Assembly: GCA_973895155.1 (NCBI GenBank)
Contig: OZ316899.1
Coordinates: 9,052,001 to 9,116,000 of the forward strand
DNA length: 64,000 nucleotides
Source of the DNA: Marsupella aquatica
Lineage: Eukaryota > Marchantiophyta
Reading direction: 5' to 3'
In this document: piece after piece, positions 41,301-51,394 of the stretch
Layout of the letters: each line of letters starts with the position of its first letter
Position numbering within the stretch: the first letter of the stretch is position 1
Translations under genes and position numbers: made by a program
The notes under the pieces: generated by a model
Databases searched by the model: none
What the model was told of the DNA's origin: nothing
What the model saw: only the letters and a program-made list of their open reading frames with translations

Positions 41301-42467
41301 ACCACTCACGGGGCACAAGTCCGGGCACCGAGAGCGAAGAAGAAGAGGAGGATTAGATAGGCGTACGGACGTGGGTGTACGGCCTCCAGATTTCCAACAT
41401 TTTAGTGGGGGGTCACTCATGGGCTTGTTGGGATGAGCTCGCGGAGCTGATTCCAACAAGAGGCGGCGCTCCTCAAACGGAGCCAGGATGAGCAAGTTAT
41501 GGCCTGGAGAACTTATGTTTTTGCGGTACGGAAACGGCCATAACTCAGGCGTCTGAAGTCCGTTGAGGGAGCGACTTAGTGATTCGGAAGCAGGAAAAGA
41601 AGAGCTATCCAGGGGTGAGATCAGGTGTGCACTTGGAAGGGCACCTAGTTTCGGCCATTTTGGGGTGCCTCTCACTTTCAGGGTTCACGTGTACTGTTGG
41701 GGCGCCGTCGAAGGCACCGTCGGCCCCCTTGTTTTGGGTTTAGGGTTTTAGCAGCATGTGTGTGCCGCATGCTCCTCTTCAGTTTAAGGATTTCTCTTAG
41801 TGCAAGGTTTTAGCGGCGCCGCTAGGGTAGCCGCCACCGTTGTGACCCTGTGAGGGGTGCTTTGGTGTGATTTTTCAGTATTTAGGGGGATAGCCCCGAA
41901 GTAGTTAGGGGGACTCAGTGTGAAGTTAGCAAGGAGGGATAGAGTGGAGCCTGAGGAGTTTGAAAGCGTGTTCAGAGTAGTGAGGGGGAGCCATACTCAT
42001 TGTCCGGAGAGGCAGGAGTTGAGTAGACGGCAGGAGGCCGGGTTACTCATGCAATGTGTATCGTTTTTCCCAAGAGATATGGATCTGTACATTTGACTTG
42101 ATGGGCTTTTGTTGTGTGTTCCTTCTCCCTTTTTCGCTTTCCGAATTGTGTTCTCCCGTTCTATGATTTGAAGAAACTTGCTTGGTTTGAGTCGGCCTTG
42201 TGAGTAGGGGTGGTGACAGCACTCTTTGGGTGACTCCGAGTGAAGGTGTAGTGGGGTAGTCGGCAGGACTTGATCAAAAGCTGTGGGGTGAGGGTAGTCG
42301 GTAGACTTGATCAAAACCTACATTTCCGGGAGCGGAAACCAAAATACTCATCCTGGTGTGAAAAGAATCCAAATAGCGTCCCTCCACGACCCCGTAATAC
42401 GATACCAACGGTTTAAGCGAAGAAAAGTGCGGTTTGCACGTATTAACCGTTGGAGAGGCAAGTGACA
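38335..42467 (+). repeat. Element B 3' LTR, 4133 bp
   Basis: It is nearly identical to 27585-31716. Differences seen are A/G near 38797, A/G near 39063, one extra T near 39191 and C/A near 41617. It carries the same hairpin, tandem arrays and 618-aa gene. Confidence 0.95.
39500..41356 (+). CDS. LTR-encoded coiled-coil protein of element B, 618 aa (3' LTR copy)
   Basis: The protein is identical to the 28749-30605 copy as far as I can compare. Being downstream of gag-pol, it could be translated only from transcripts started in the 3' LTR or from the far end of a genomic RNA. Because reverse transcription copies one LTR into both, the two gene copies are reset to identity at each transposition. 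Confidence 0.82.
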   Translation: MLDQPEFSASRIRRYKAAYRDYVETRITREREEREVMMSTGLAAGSSPVGRKIFRRIYPKTSTKVMEDCRNIFQATGLTEFMKVEITIPSGKSWDIEAGMEFRTEGIYFECLKRVVPHVELAKLLFLENQKFSFTPRNIRGELTLKMVATWVTNPTSTTAIPLSAVKDVEYKGFLAKVHQRVLGNVQSGVLNEEHFVVAMDIKNYPAHVYGWWCYGLKKLLAAEPGSVKPGGAVHLMGSFVLARAEGLIGSPGHEDTGSSLTTEIRSIATTVLGKLTEESLSAGGEDNREEENQEDDCTLEWLESLVGDPKQPLEYNIPDVYLAELRDFREGVHEGLKLVHALRESLKHATVKVETLEQSILSLKEVIKTKEQTIHEKVRHINAAHVEITNLKGALSTKAKEAEEVGALRQALAKEKQNSGEVMEWRNQVGALRSQVAAFETRAKRSEALSLGKRKSPGTPGSTLSPDVISQAIEMVVKEVSGKYGPLLDGAKKSQEKSKSLEKKLREVRKSLREAQVSTGMPPRSVTPGTPMATGQVLPLELRSGEEATLWKDTIGEGYIKAWQALAALRKRGSSSTKSTPSKKKKSTVALTPVSDEEEDHSRGTSPGTESEEEEED

Positions 42468-42472
42468 ATAGG

Positions 42473-45400
42473 CTTGGTTAAGCCGCTAAGACCTCTCTCA
42501 GCTCGACACATCCAACTCTCACTCCCCTGCTTACTTTCCTTCCTTCTGTTGATGTGGGCACTCTTCACACAAGTTAATGCGACACACAAATAGCAAAATG
42601 ACTCATTCTGACTGAGTCATACCATGCACTTGCCATACAAACAGTACATCTCATACACCAGTTCTGCGAACTAAGCCGTGAGGCCAACTCTATTCAGCTC
42701 TTAGGCATGAGGAAACATGAATATACACAAGGGTCACTGTATGACTAACCGAGAGCTTCTCGTACTACTTGATCCCAGCCCGGCTGGTGCAAACTAAAAA
42801 CTTGCTAAAGAAGAGGCCCTGAGCTCCCCGCTGCCCAGGTACTTATCCTGGTAGTGGATCCGCCATTCTTTGCATCGTAAGCCTAATCTACCTGACAGTA
42901 ATCTACTTGCCCGAATCTACCTATGTACAGCAAGGCAGGAGCACAAGTGTTGCTCCTACCAGTGGAACCGCAATCCCACTAAGCTAAGTGTCAGGGCCGC
43001 TCCTGGTTCTAATCCTAATCCTAAACGTGGAGATCCGCGCCCGCCCTGCCCACTCACGCCTCCTCCCTCCACGTCCGCCCTCCCTAAAAGGAACGGCGCC
43101 CTTGCACCGTCACGACACCGGTGGTGGATCCTCAATGGACGCCCCCAACACTTCCCCCTCAGCCACTGCCGTTGGCCCGCCTACTGACAGATTACCTGCC
43201 CTTGACCGAGTCAACTCTCCCTCGGCCTGACTGGGTCCACCTTCGGCTTCAGCCTCGACACCGGCCTCGGCAATACCCACGGCTTCGGCCTCAGCCACTC
43301 CCACGGCTTCGGCTTCCCCTTCCCCTAGGGTAGTTGGATCCTTAGCCGTGACCCTGTCTGGGGTCGGTGCTGGGTCTACCTCCTTGATCACCACGGCCTG
43401 TGAAGTCGTATTACTCCTTGACCTTGAAGGTTTCCGCTTCTTCTTCGTTGGTGGCTCGGCATCTGGTCCCTTCCCCTTCCCACTTACTTCCGGCACTGGT
43501 GCAGGTGGCGCGGCCTGTCCTTCGGCAATTACCACCCCTGGTAACTGGTTTGTCCCAACGGGAGATGGACCTGCTGCAGCTAAGCATTTAAATACTGCGG
43601 CTTGTTTCTTCAGCCGCTCAGTTTGGTTGTCGGCCCGCCGCTGTAGGTTCTCCATCTTCCTCGTGATTTCCTCCAACTCCTCTTGGGTTTCATCCAGGTC
43701 CTTACGTGCTCCCTCCAGCTCGTTTTTGGCCTCCTCCTGCTCCCTGTGGGCTTCCTCCAATTCCTTCTTCAAGGTAGCCCTCTCCTCCTGGGTTGCTCTT
43801 AGCTCCTTGTCGAGCTCTGCAATGATGACAGACTCCATCTGATTCATCTTGGCGTAAGTCTGTTCGAGCATCTCGTCCTTCTCCCTTAGGTCGGCCTTGA
43901 AGCTGGCCGTCAGGGACGCAAGCTCCTGCTGCAGCGCCATAATCCCTTGATAGGATTTCCCTAACTCGGCCTCCTTCTGCTCAAGGGCTCCGCGGATTTT
44001 CTCGAGCTCCCCTTTCAACGCCCATTCCTTTCTTTGGGTCTCCGCCATGGCCCGGCTGTTGGCTGTTATGTGGGCCTCCTCTGTATTCTTCAACTCTTGC
44101 TTCCACTTCTCCCTCTCTTTGATCGTGTCGGCCAACTCTTCCTGCGTCTGAGTCAGTTTATCCTTGATATTCTGATTATCAGCCTGCGCGGTGTCCAACT
44201 GCCCCTGCATGATGTTCAGCTCATGTCGTTTAATCCGCAGTTCATCTTGGGCTTTCTTGGCCGCCCTTAGATCTTCAATCTCGGCTTCCATCCTCCTAAG
44301 CCGCCGAATGACCTCGTCCTTCTTGCTTCTCTCTAAAGCCACCGCTTCTTCTAATTGGTGCTTCTCCAACTGCTCCCTATGGAAAAAGGGTCCTACCTCC
44401 AACTCCTCTCCAAAGATGCCGAGCGCAAGTTCCCCACACATCTCACCATACTCCATGGCTCTATTCTTAGCATAGGTGGAGTAAGTAGAAGTGATCGGCA
44501 TCGCCCATCGTGGCCTCTGCTCCCAAGCCGTCCTGCGGATCTCTTCAATCGTGGCTAGAGGTTTGCTTCCTTTTTCGGCTAGCCGCCTGATGTCCTCCGG
44601 CCAATCTCCTCCTGGTAAATCCTTTTCCTTAGCCAGGGCGGCCTCCTCTTCCTGCTTGATTCGCTCCTGAAATTCCTGCACCGTCTGTTTTATGCCGTCG
44701 AAGCTCGGGGGGGCAACGTCTGGTGGGGGAGACTCAGGGCTACTCTGCTGGTTGGGGTCCCCTCGCACTACCCTTGGAAGTGTGGGGACAAACCGGCCAC
44801 AGGTCCTTACTCCTGGAACGTGATGGTCCGACCCATAGCCAGAATTATCATGGCTGCAGTCCTCCACTGCCTCCTCTACCTCTTGGACGTCCGGCTTCTC
44901 CCTCTCCTCTTCGTCGGTAGGAGCTTCAGGCAATTCTGCCTCAGATTCGGAGCTTGAGGTTCCCACGTACATTCGAACACCTGGCTTGGATTTCGGCCTG
45001 ATTCTCTCCTTGTCTCCAGCAAAGGGGTTTTCTCTTGTGAGCCGGTGTAGGCCTACCTCTGTAGTAGTGTCCTGCATTGTTGCCGTTGCCGTTGTTGTTG
45101 TCGATGCCAATTTCTTTTCTTTCTCCAGTAGTTTCAGCAGACTCTGCATGCCTGGTTGCTGCATCGGCAAGTCCTCCTTCCTGGGCCTAAACACCTGCTC
45201 GATCGTAGGACTAACAGGTGGTTGAGGCTTCTCAGCCAACGGCCTCGGCGTTGGAGCTTCCTCGGGTGCCCTTACCTGCAGGGGAAGTACCGGGGCAAAA
45301 GTCTGACCTCTGGCATACCGGCACAACAGCGGCATGTGATAGCCAAGCCGCGACACGCTCCCCATGCCGATTACCTGCTGCTCCTCCTTCAAGATCTTCT

Positions 45401-46824
45401 TCAATTGGTTGAGGAGGTACCCGTTGTAGTCCCGGCTTGGGTCTGGCCTTTCTGCCAGATAGACCTGTGCCTTGCCGATCTCTGCCCTCGGCAAGTTACA
45501 ATGCATGGTCACCCGCAAGAAGTCGATCATCTCTCCTATGTGCGGGTTGGTGCAGGTGTTCCGGAAGAAGCCATTCTTCGTTGATGGCCCGGGGAACGAC
45601 CGGAACTCCTTGTCAGGCAAGGTCTTCCTGGTATCAACTTTGGTCTTATTGCCTATCGGCAGGCCAAACACTTCGGCAATTACCTTGGGAGTAAGATAGA
45701 AATCCTTCCCATATATCCTCGTGCAATTGGTCTCGGGTTCCCATGACCCCACGAATTCTAATAGGTCTGACTCCGGTACCTCCGGCTTCAGCCATGGTAA
45801 TCTTACAAAGGCCTCCAAGCCGGATCCGGCCATGAAGCCTTGGTACTTCTTGGTCTGCATGGCCGTAAAGCATGCATCCTCCTCCCGTGCAAAATGTAGT
45901 TGCACCTCCACCGGTAGGGTTGCCGCCCAGCCCTTCCAGGTGTCATCCCTGGTTGGAATGGCCTTGATGGGATCGACCTCCTCTTCTTCGGCTTCTCCCT
46001 GCCTCCTGCTCTGCTGCTCGGCTGGCTTCTTTGGTGCCGCCGATCACGTTCTTTTTGCCGGGGTGGCTTCATCGTTGACGGCTCCCTTCCTCTTCATCTC
46101 TGCTGCCGTGGAGGTTTCTCCTAGCACCGTTGCCTGGGTCCACCTTTCCGTGCTACCCTTTAATTCCCAGTGTATGTCGTTGCAGTTCTTGATGGCCTCT
46201 CGGATGCCGACGACGCTGTCTTTGCAAAACAGAAGATCGTCGAGTTGATTGGAAGTAGGCGTCCACAGGAACTCGTCCTTGATGAGTTCGCCTCCTAAGA
46301 AAGCCGTCTTCTGCAGCTCCCACAATCGAGCGAGCTCCTGCCGTTCTCTAGCTGCCCTTTCTGATTCCTCGTCCTCGTAAGTCTTGATGTACTCAGTTGC
46401 CCGTTCGAACAGGCATCCCCAGAAATGTGCCGCTTGATTGACGTTGCTCATACCCTCCTTAGGTTGATCGTCGGTATCTACTCTCTCCCCGAGTGCTTGC
46501 CTAAGCAGCTGACAGTAGTTGGCCTCCCGTAGTCGTCTGCCTAGTTCGTGCTCGCAAATGAGCCACTATTTCCTGCAAGCGCTCCTTACCCCTCTCCTTT
46601 GCCGGTCCTTCTTCCCGTTGATCCTTCCTAGCCACCGACGCTTAACGCGCCCTAACCCTAATCGGGTTTTCACCCTTAGCCTTACCTCCGGCCTCGGCCC
46701 GGGTTCCATGGTTGCCCCTAATTGTTTATATTTTCCTTGTTTTGTCACTATACTAAGGTGTTCCTAGGGTGCCTTCCTGCTTTACCCACTTAACCGGCCG
46801 AGTGATTCCTGTCTAGGCATCACA
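42473..46824 (-). repeat. Element A 5' LTR, outer fragment
   Basis: This is the upstream 4.35 kb of A's 5' LTR, beyond element B. It starts with GCTTAAGCCG-type sequence continuing the empty site at 16728 and ends GGCATCACA, followed by CCCCA. It carries the LTR gene and a minus-strand TATAAA at 46730-46725. Confidence 0.92.
43110..46451 (-). CDS. LTR-encoded coiled-coil protein of element A, right copy (one in-frame TGA)
   Basis: This copy has the same 1,114-codon frame as at 17365-20706 and the same TGA (46044-46046). The TGA therefore predates or accompanied the insertion rather than arising afterwards. The two copies differ by about seven amino acids, such as N/D and K/E in the globular part and S/L and A/T near the Thr-rich run. 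No further stops separate them. This copy lies downstream of the LTR's TATAAA and upstream of B, so it is the one that could still be transcribed from A's own promoter. Confidence 0.75.
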
Positions 46825-46829
46825 CCCCA

Positions 46830-48117
46830 ACATTTGGCTGGCCCAATACCTAGCTTGCTCAAAGGTGGACAAGAGGGGCAGAAGTTCAAATCTGAGGGCT
46901 TTCACCAAGGTGTACCTCAAGCATTTCAGAGAGGACAACCAGATTACCAAGCCACTAACCAGTACGGTAAGGAAGTACCATGCTTGGGTCATTCGCAAGG
47001 CCCTAATCGGATGGGTGAGACCTGGAGAAGGGCTCTTTCATGTCAAGGGGACCTAGGCTGGTTCTGGAGTCCAGGAATAAGGAGGGTAAGGAGTGGAGTC
47101 CTTAAAGCCAACATGGAGGGTACCTAAGGACCTGAGTTACATGGAGAATTGGAGGAACTTGGAGGGCCATTGGAAGTTGATCCCTCTACTATTTTTAGAG
47201 CTATTTGGTAGATAGGGATGACTGTACTTTGGAGGCTGACTTAGTCCCTGATTTGGAGGGATAGGACAGCCAAGTCAGGAGGTGAGGTGGACCTGAATGA
47301 AGGGCTGAAATCAAGGAGTTGATTTAGGCTTTCAAAAGGTCACCAACTAGCTCATTAGTTAGGTAAGACAAACAAGTGAGTTAGTGAGATAGTTAGGAGG
47401 ATAAGTAAGGATCTTTGACCCCCCTTGAAAGGTGGGCTGGTCTTTTTTTAGTGGTGAGTCACTTGCTGGCCTTTGGGGTGGTTTTGGACTTTGTGATGAG
47501 TTGGAGCCAAGCAAGGAGTACTTAAGTTGGTGTGAGTTACTTTGTGTGGGTCCAAGTATGGAGAATCAAGGAGTAGCACTAAGAGACCTTAGGGGAACTA
47601 AGGTAGATGTTCTAGGGGTACTAGAACTCAAGTGTATGCCTTGAGGCATGAAAGGACCATAGTGTTAAGTAGTAGGAGTTGAAGAAGCTAAAGTATAGCA
47701 AGTAGGTAGTGACAACCTACCCATGTACTTCCTTTGAAATTCTTATGAAATTTCAGCGCATTTCTGGGAAAGAAATTGTTGATGTGCACTCATCTGAAAT
47801 CTTGAGGCCCTTGTGGTCTAGCATGTTGCTTATATGATCTTTGTTAGTCCAGAAGTCTTCTCTTTGGGTAAGGGAGACCTAGATTAGTTGTCTTGCCGAG
47901 TAGGGGGACATTTCCAGCGGTGGAAACCAAAGAATGCCCATTTCTGGTGACGAAAATTAAATACATCTGCACAGTCTCAAGGAGAAGCAAAGGCTTAATG
48001 GAAATAGAGGTAGTTCCTTCTTATGGAGTGTCCCTCCCGTAGTTCCTGGTGATAAAGAGCTATCAAGTGCAAGTTTTTAGTACAATAAGGCTTATTAGCT
48101 CAGAAGCGAGGGTCTGA
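46830..48117. other. Noncoding flank right of element A
   Basis: No gene is supported. It continues the flank at 15036-16448. Frames are short and the sequence is A/G-rich, with many direct TTAGG/AAGGA words. It resembles an old LTR or leader, but no partner copy is present in the window. Confidence 0.4.
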
Positions 48118-48181
48118 CAATAATAGTTGCCATATTGTATGTTACAATATCTATAGAGGGACGAAACAATAAATGAATATC

Positions 48182-48288
48182 AATATCGTATTGCATAGAT
48201 CCAACTCAAATCATATCTTGCTTATTTGAGCAAGATCTATGCAATTCTCGTGTGGAATATCGTATTGCATAGATCCAACTCAAATCAT
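48182..48288. repeat. 33-bp direct repeat with an inverted copy between
   Basis: AATATCGTATTGCATAGATC and 13 further bases occur at 48182-48214 and 48256-48288. Between them lies the inverted GATCTATGCAAT at about 48233-48244. It could be a small fold-back element or a rearranged insertion footprint. Confidence 0.6.
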
Positions 48289-48383
48289 GACGATGAAGGC
48301 TTAGAAAAAATTCCTCCTTTCAACATCCATGTCCTCTGCTTTGAAATCAATTGGCTTCTCCCTACTCTGGTAATTGGCAAATT

Positions 48384-49064
48384 TCATGACAAACACTCCG
48401 CAATTGTAGTCATGGGTTTGAAGAGGAATGTCTTACAAAAGTTTCTCGCCCACAACAAAGCATTCAGTTCCTTATGAGTTCTGAATATGGCTTCATCATC
48501 TAGATATCTTGCTAGATTCTCTAGAACTTCAGGGTTATCTCCGTGCAACGAATCCAAATAGTCCAGTTTCTTAAGACCCATGTCAACGACAACGAGTGCC
48601 CAATGGTTATGTCCCTGATGAATAGGGACCATGACCATCTCTACATCAATTAAAAAGTACTCCAATTTTGAGGTCCATGTTTGGACGTCCTCATACTTAT
48701 ATCCACCTTGAGCAATTTCATAATAGAACCAAGTATGAAAAAGATGAACCTACAAGAGCTCGCTGCCCACGGATTTTGCTCTCAAAGCAATCAGACCAAA
48801 ATAAACATTCAGATTTTCAGAAGTTATCCATCGCTCAGGAGCTAGACATGCCATCTTGCGGCCAGTTATGACGCATCCACTGATTGTCAACAAAACAAAA
48901 TCCTGATCCAAGTTAGGGTTGAGGCAAAAGTCTATCGCCACATCATCGTTCAGGTTGAGAGAAGTGGGAAAGAGTGAATTCATTGGCACCTGCCTCATTT
49001 GTAGGCTCCACTGCAAGTTCCACAACAACATTACCAAAATGTTTGATGACGGGCTTGACCTCAC
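48384..49064 (-). pseudogene. Ulp1-like (C48) cysteine protease fragment
   Basis: One minus-strand frame is broken only by a TAG at 48750-48752. Upstream is RWITSENLNVYFGLI, matching the N-terminal W..D..I..Y motif of Ulp1 proteases. Downstream is VPIHQGHNHWALVVVD, then YLDSLHGDN, which contain the catalytic His and Asp. The expected Gln and Cys (Q...DCG) are not found before the frame ends, so the fragment lacks its nucleophile. Ulp1-type SUMO proteases are often carried by plant Mutator-like and CACTA transposons, which would explain it here. The TAG is one C-to-T from CAG. Confidence 0.6.
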
Positions 49065-50925
49065 AAGGACCCTGATTTTCTGCCCAAGCTAGTGTGGGGA
49101 GGGGATGGATTGACAATGTTTACGGCTTCTTGAACTCCACTTACAACCCAAAGGTAATCGGAAGGATCCACAGACATGACCGGTGCGATATCATTTACAA
49201 TTGAGTCCACCTTGCCAAACAACCCCACACGAGGCTCACATAGAGGGCTATGAGATTGTGGAAGAGATAGAGCTATCCCACCGTCGTTGTGTTCTTCCTC
49301 CACGAGAGGTCCTTTGAAACTCCCTAAGTGGTAGATCGGTCTTTGGGCCTCACCAAATTCCCAATGACGGCAAATCTGTTGGCCAACATTAATCATACCG
49401 ACACAAGAATAAGAAATCTGTTATCGTCTTCTAGACGGGTATGATGGGAGACTGTTCCAATGATATGATAGTGCCCCCCTTTGTTTGCGCCACTTACATT
49501 AGAGTTTTGCGTTGAGCTGCCTTCCTCTCCTGGAAGTTTCCATAAGGATTTTGCAAATTGTGTGACACCCTCCAACGACTTGAGATTTTTGCATAAGCTG
49601 TGAGGTCCATCACATCCGCCCTTTCCAAACAAAACAAGAAACATTCCCTTTCTAGAAGAAGGGCATTCTTTAAAACTTGCCCACCAGTAAAGAAGTCCAA
49701 CACAATTTCTTTTCGGAAAATTGAAGAATGATTGCCTTGATAATTCTGCTGGGCTTAATGTTTGATGTAAAGGTTCTGCCACCGGGGGTCCGAAAAGGAA
49801 AGAGTCTTTGCAAGTGATCTCCAAGAGCAGATATTTGCTTTGCTCCAACCTCTTGCTTGGAAAGGCCAATGTAATCTTCTTTGGCAGGTCTTGCAAGCTC
49901 AAGCTAATCCATAGATTCAGCCAAGAAATGACCTTGAAACCCTCTGAAATGTTTTTCCCAATCCGGTTCTTGTTCCTGGGAGACTCCAAGGAAAACAAAT
50001 GGACTCAATAATACCCGACATGAAATGCAATGATTGGACTTCTTTCACACTCTTCCAATAGCTTCCATACTCTAGATGAGCATTGTAACTTGAAGGTAGA
50101 TCAATGACAGCTTCAATAATTCTGGCCAGCAAGAGACTTGGGTGCACAAAAAACACGATAGTCACCAAGTCGTTGGTGGGGACATTCAGGACAATCTTTG
50201 AGAAATTTAGCAGCTTCGATTGTGTCCAAGTATTTTGAATTGAGTGTGTCATATTGACAATAGCAAGTGACGCCATAATCCTCTCTCTACAACTTGTCAA
50301 ATCAAAAGGAGGCTCTGCAAAAGCAAGAAGATTCCCAGAGTAAAATCTTTGATATGGATTTATTCTCTCGGGTTATAGGTTACGGAATATTTACCAAATT
50401 TGCGAGAGAATAAATACCTATTCTTCAAGGGTTGCGGCATGTCGGATTTTGCAAAGACTTTGACTAAACTCTTGAAATAAGCATTGTCGACCATTCCGCA
50501 ACATTGATCCAATTCTTCATTGGTGAAATTAAACTCGCGGACCATGTCTGACCAAACGGCCCCAACATTGAAAACATTTTCATAGGCTCACAGTAGTACC
50601 ACAAGATTGCACCTTTGAGCTTTTCTGTATACTTGGCTTTCATCGCAAGATTGAACATTGAAGGTATATCTGTCCTTGCATGTCTTCTCTTCATCAAGAG
50701 AACCTCTCCCAATTGAACTTTATTCAAGATGGAGGTAATGTTGGATTCTTGCGCCCCCTCAAATACCCTGAATGTTGTTCCCGTTAGTTTCTTTGCTTCC
50801 CTCTTCTTCCCAGTCATCTCTCCATTGTTTTCAGGTAAACTACCGGACAACCAACTATTGTAGATGGACATCCATAACTTATAGAGGCTCTTTGATGTAA
50901 AAAGGATCCAGTTGTATTCAAGCAT
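49061..50925 (-). pseudogene. Upstream exons of the Ulp1-bearing gene, unknown and decayed
   Basis: Several overlapping minus-strand frames (50925-50464, 50545-50360, 50300-49917, 49998-49393, 49396-49061) read as pieces of one gene leading into the Ulp1-like part. They contain protein-like stretches such as FNFTNEELDQCCGMVDNAYF and IVFFVHPSLLLARIIEAVI. No domain is recognised. Frame changes mark introns or indels. Four-base ATGA/GTGA overlaps between frames are coincidence in a eukaryote. The block stops abruptly at 50925, where a family-D LTR begins. Confidence 0.35.
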
Positions 50926-51247
50926 CGGTTATGGTTCCGGCTTATGGCATTGGGAGGACCTATTGTTGACCTACTTACCAATGTCTGTTCAGCTTGAGTT
51001 AGGATGCTAGACTTGGGAGATCTAGATCCTAAAGGGTTACTTACCAAGATACTTGGTTGCTTGTGCAGAGACCGTTGAGTAGTGGTCGTGTTGGAAAGCA
51101 AGTGCGTCTTTGTATGGGAGGGGTTGCTGGTGGTGCAAAGGGCACTAAGTTGCTTGCTCGAGGTATTCCGTGGAGGCGTTTGGGCACCAAGGGCACTTAG
51201 GCTTGGGTGTTGGGATTGGTGAGGGTGCTGGATGGCAAGGTCCACCA
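50926..51247 (+). repeat. 5' LTR of a family-D Ty3 element, truncated to its last 322 bp
   Basis: It matches about 14709-15035 and 63308-63621 and ends ...GGTCCACCA. The missing upstream 1.2 kb shows a deletion or rearrangement at 50925/50926. Confidence 0.7.
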
Positions 51248-51251
51248 CTTG

Positions 51252-51262
51252 TGGTATCAGAG
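51252..51262 (+). other. Family-D primer-binding site (initiator tRNA-Met type)
   Basis: TGGTATCAGAG lies four bases after the LTR end and matches the classic tRNA-iMet primer site of plant LTR elements. Confidence 0.8.
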
Positions 51263-51394
51263 AAATTGCCGGCATAGACACCGGGTCGGGGTTGTGCTAG
51301 GTCAGAATCCAAAAATCTTAGCCAATTTTTGCGAGGACTTAGTGCTTCAACATGCCTGGCGGGTCGACTACGGGCAGATTTGGTTGCTGAAGAC

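Larger units (their letters stand above)
27585..42467 (+). mobile_element. Element B: giant-LTR Ty3/gypsy retrotransposon, apparently intact
   Basis: The element is 14,883 bp, flanked by ATAGG at 27580-27584 and 42468-42472. LTRs are 4132 bp (27585-31716) and 4133 bp (38335-42467). By eye they differ at three substitutions and one base in a poly-T run, so the insertion is very recent. It has a tRNA-Asp-type primer site, one uninterrupted Gag-Pol frame and a polypurine tract (AAGAGAGGAG, 38322-38331). It is related to element A: the tract, the Gag-Pol order and the ending (QLxxELCD) match. No chromodomain is seen. With all parts present it could be autonomous. Confidence 0.95.
16454..46824 (-). 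mobile_element. Element A: giant-LTR Ty3/gypsy retrotransposon, interrupted by element B
   Basis: The element is bounded by CCCCA duplications and by LTRs of 4626 bp (16454-21079) and 4636 bp (27301-27584 plus 42473-46824). The internal region, 21080-27300, carries primer site, Gag, protease, RT, RNase H and integrase on the minus strand. Without element B it is about 15,483 bp. The LTRs differ by roughly 14 substitutions (mostly C/T or G/A) and a 10-bp repeat unit, about 0.3%. No chromodomain is seen. The RT box FIDDF and the DGYSGYNQI motif fit the non-chromoviral plant branch (Athila/Tat-like). Element B cuts A's 5' LTR, so transcription from that LTR can no longer reach A's gag. Confidence 0.93.

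Noticed and set aside
15082-48117. A TGTCGAGCC...GTCTGACA pair that could be a solo LTR split by element A
   Set aside because: The ends look LTR-like, but the flanking bases (CCCGG and ATAAT) are not a duplication and no second copy exists in the window.
2564-48752. A non-standard genetic code or stop-codon RNA editing to explain the lone in-frame stops
   Set aside because: All three stop codons are involved, and the same genes and others also end at them normally. U-to-C editing is known from plant organelles, and this is nuclear DNA. C-to-T decay is simpler.
49061-49396. Operon-like ATGA/GTGA start-stop overlaps between consecutive minus-strand frames
   Set aside because: In a eukaryotic, intron-containing setting these overlaps are chance products of frame shifts between exons.
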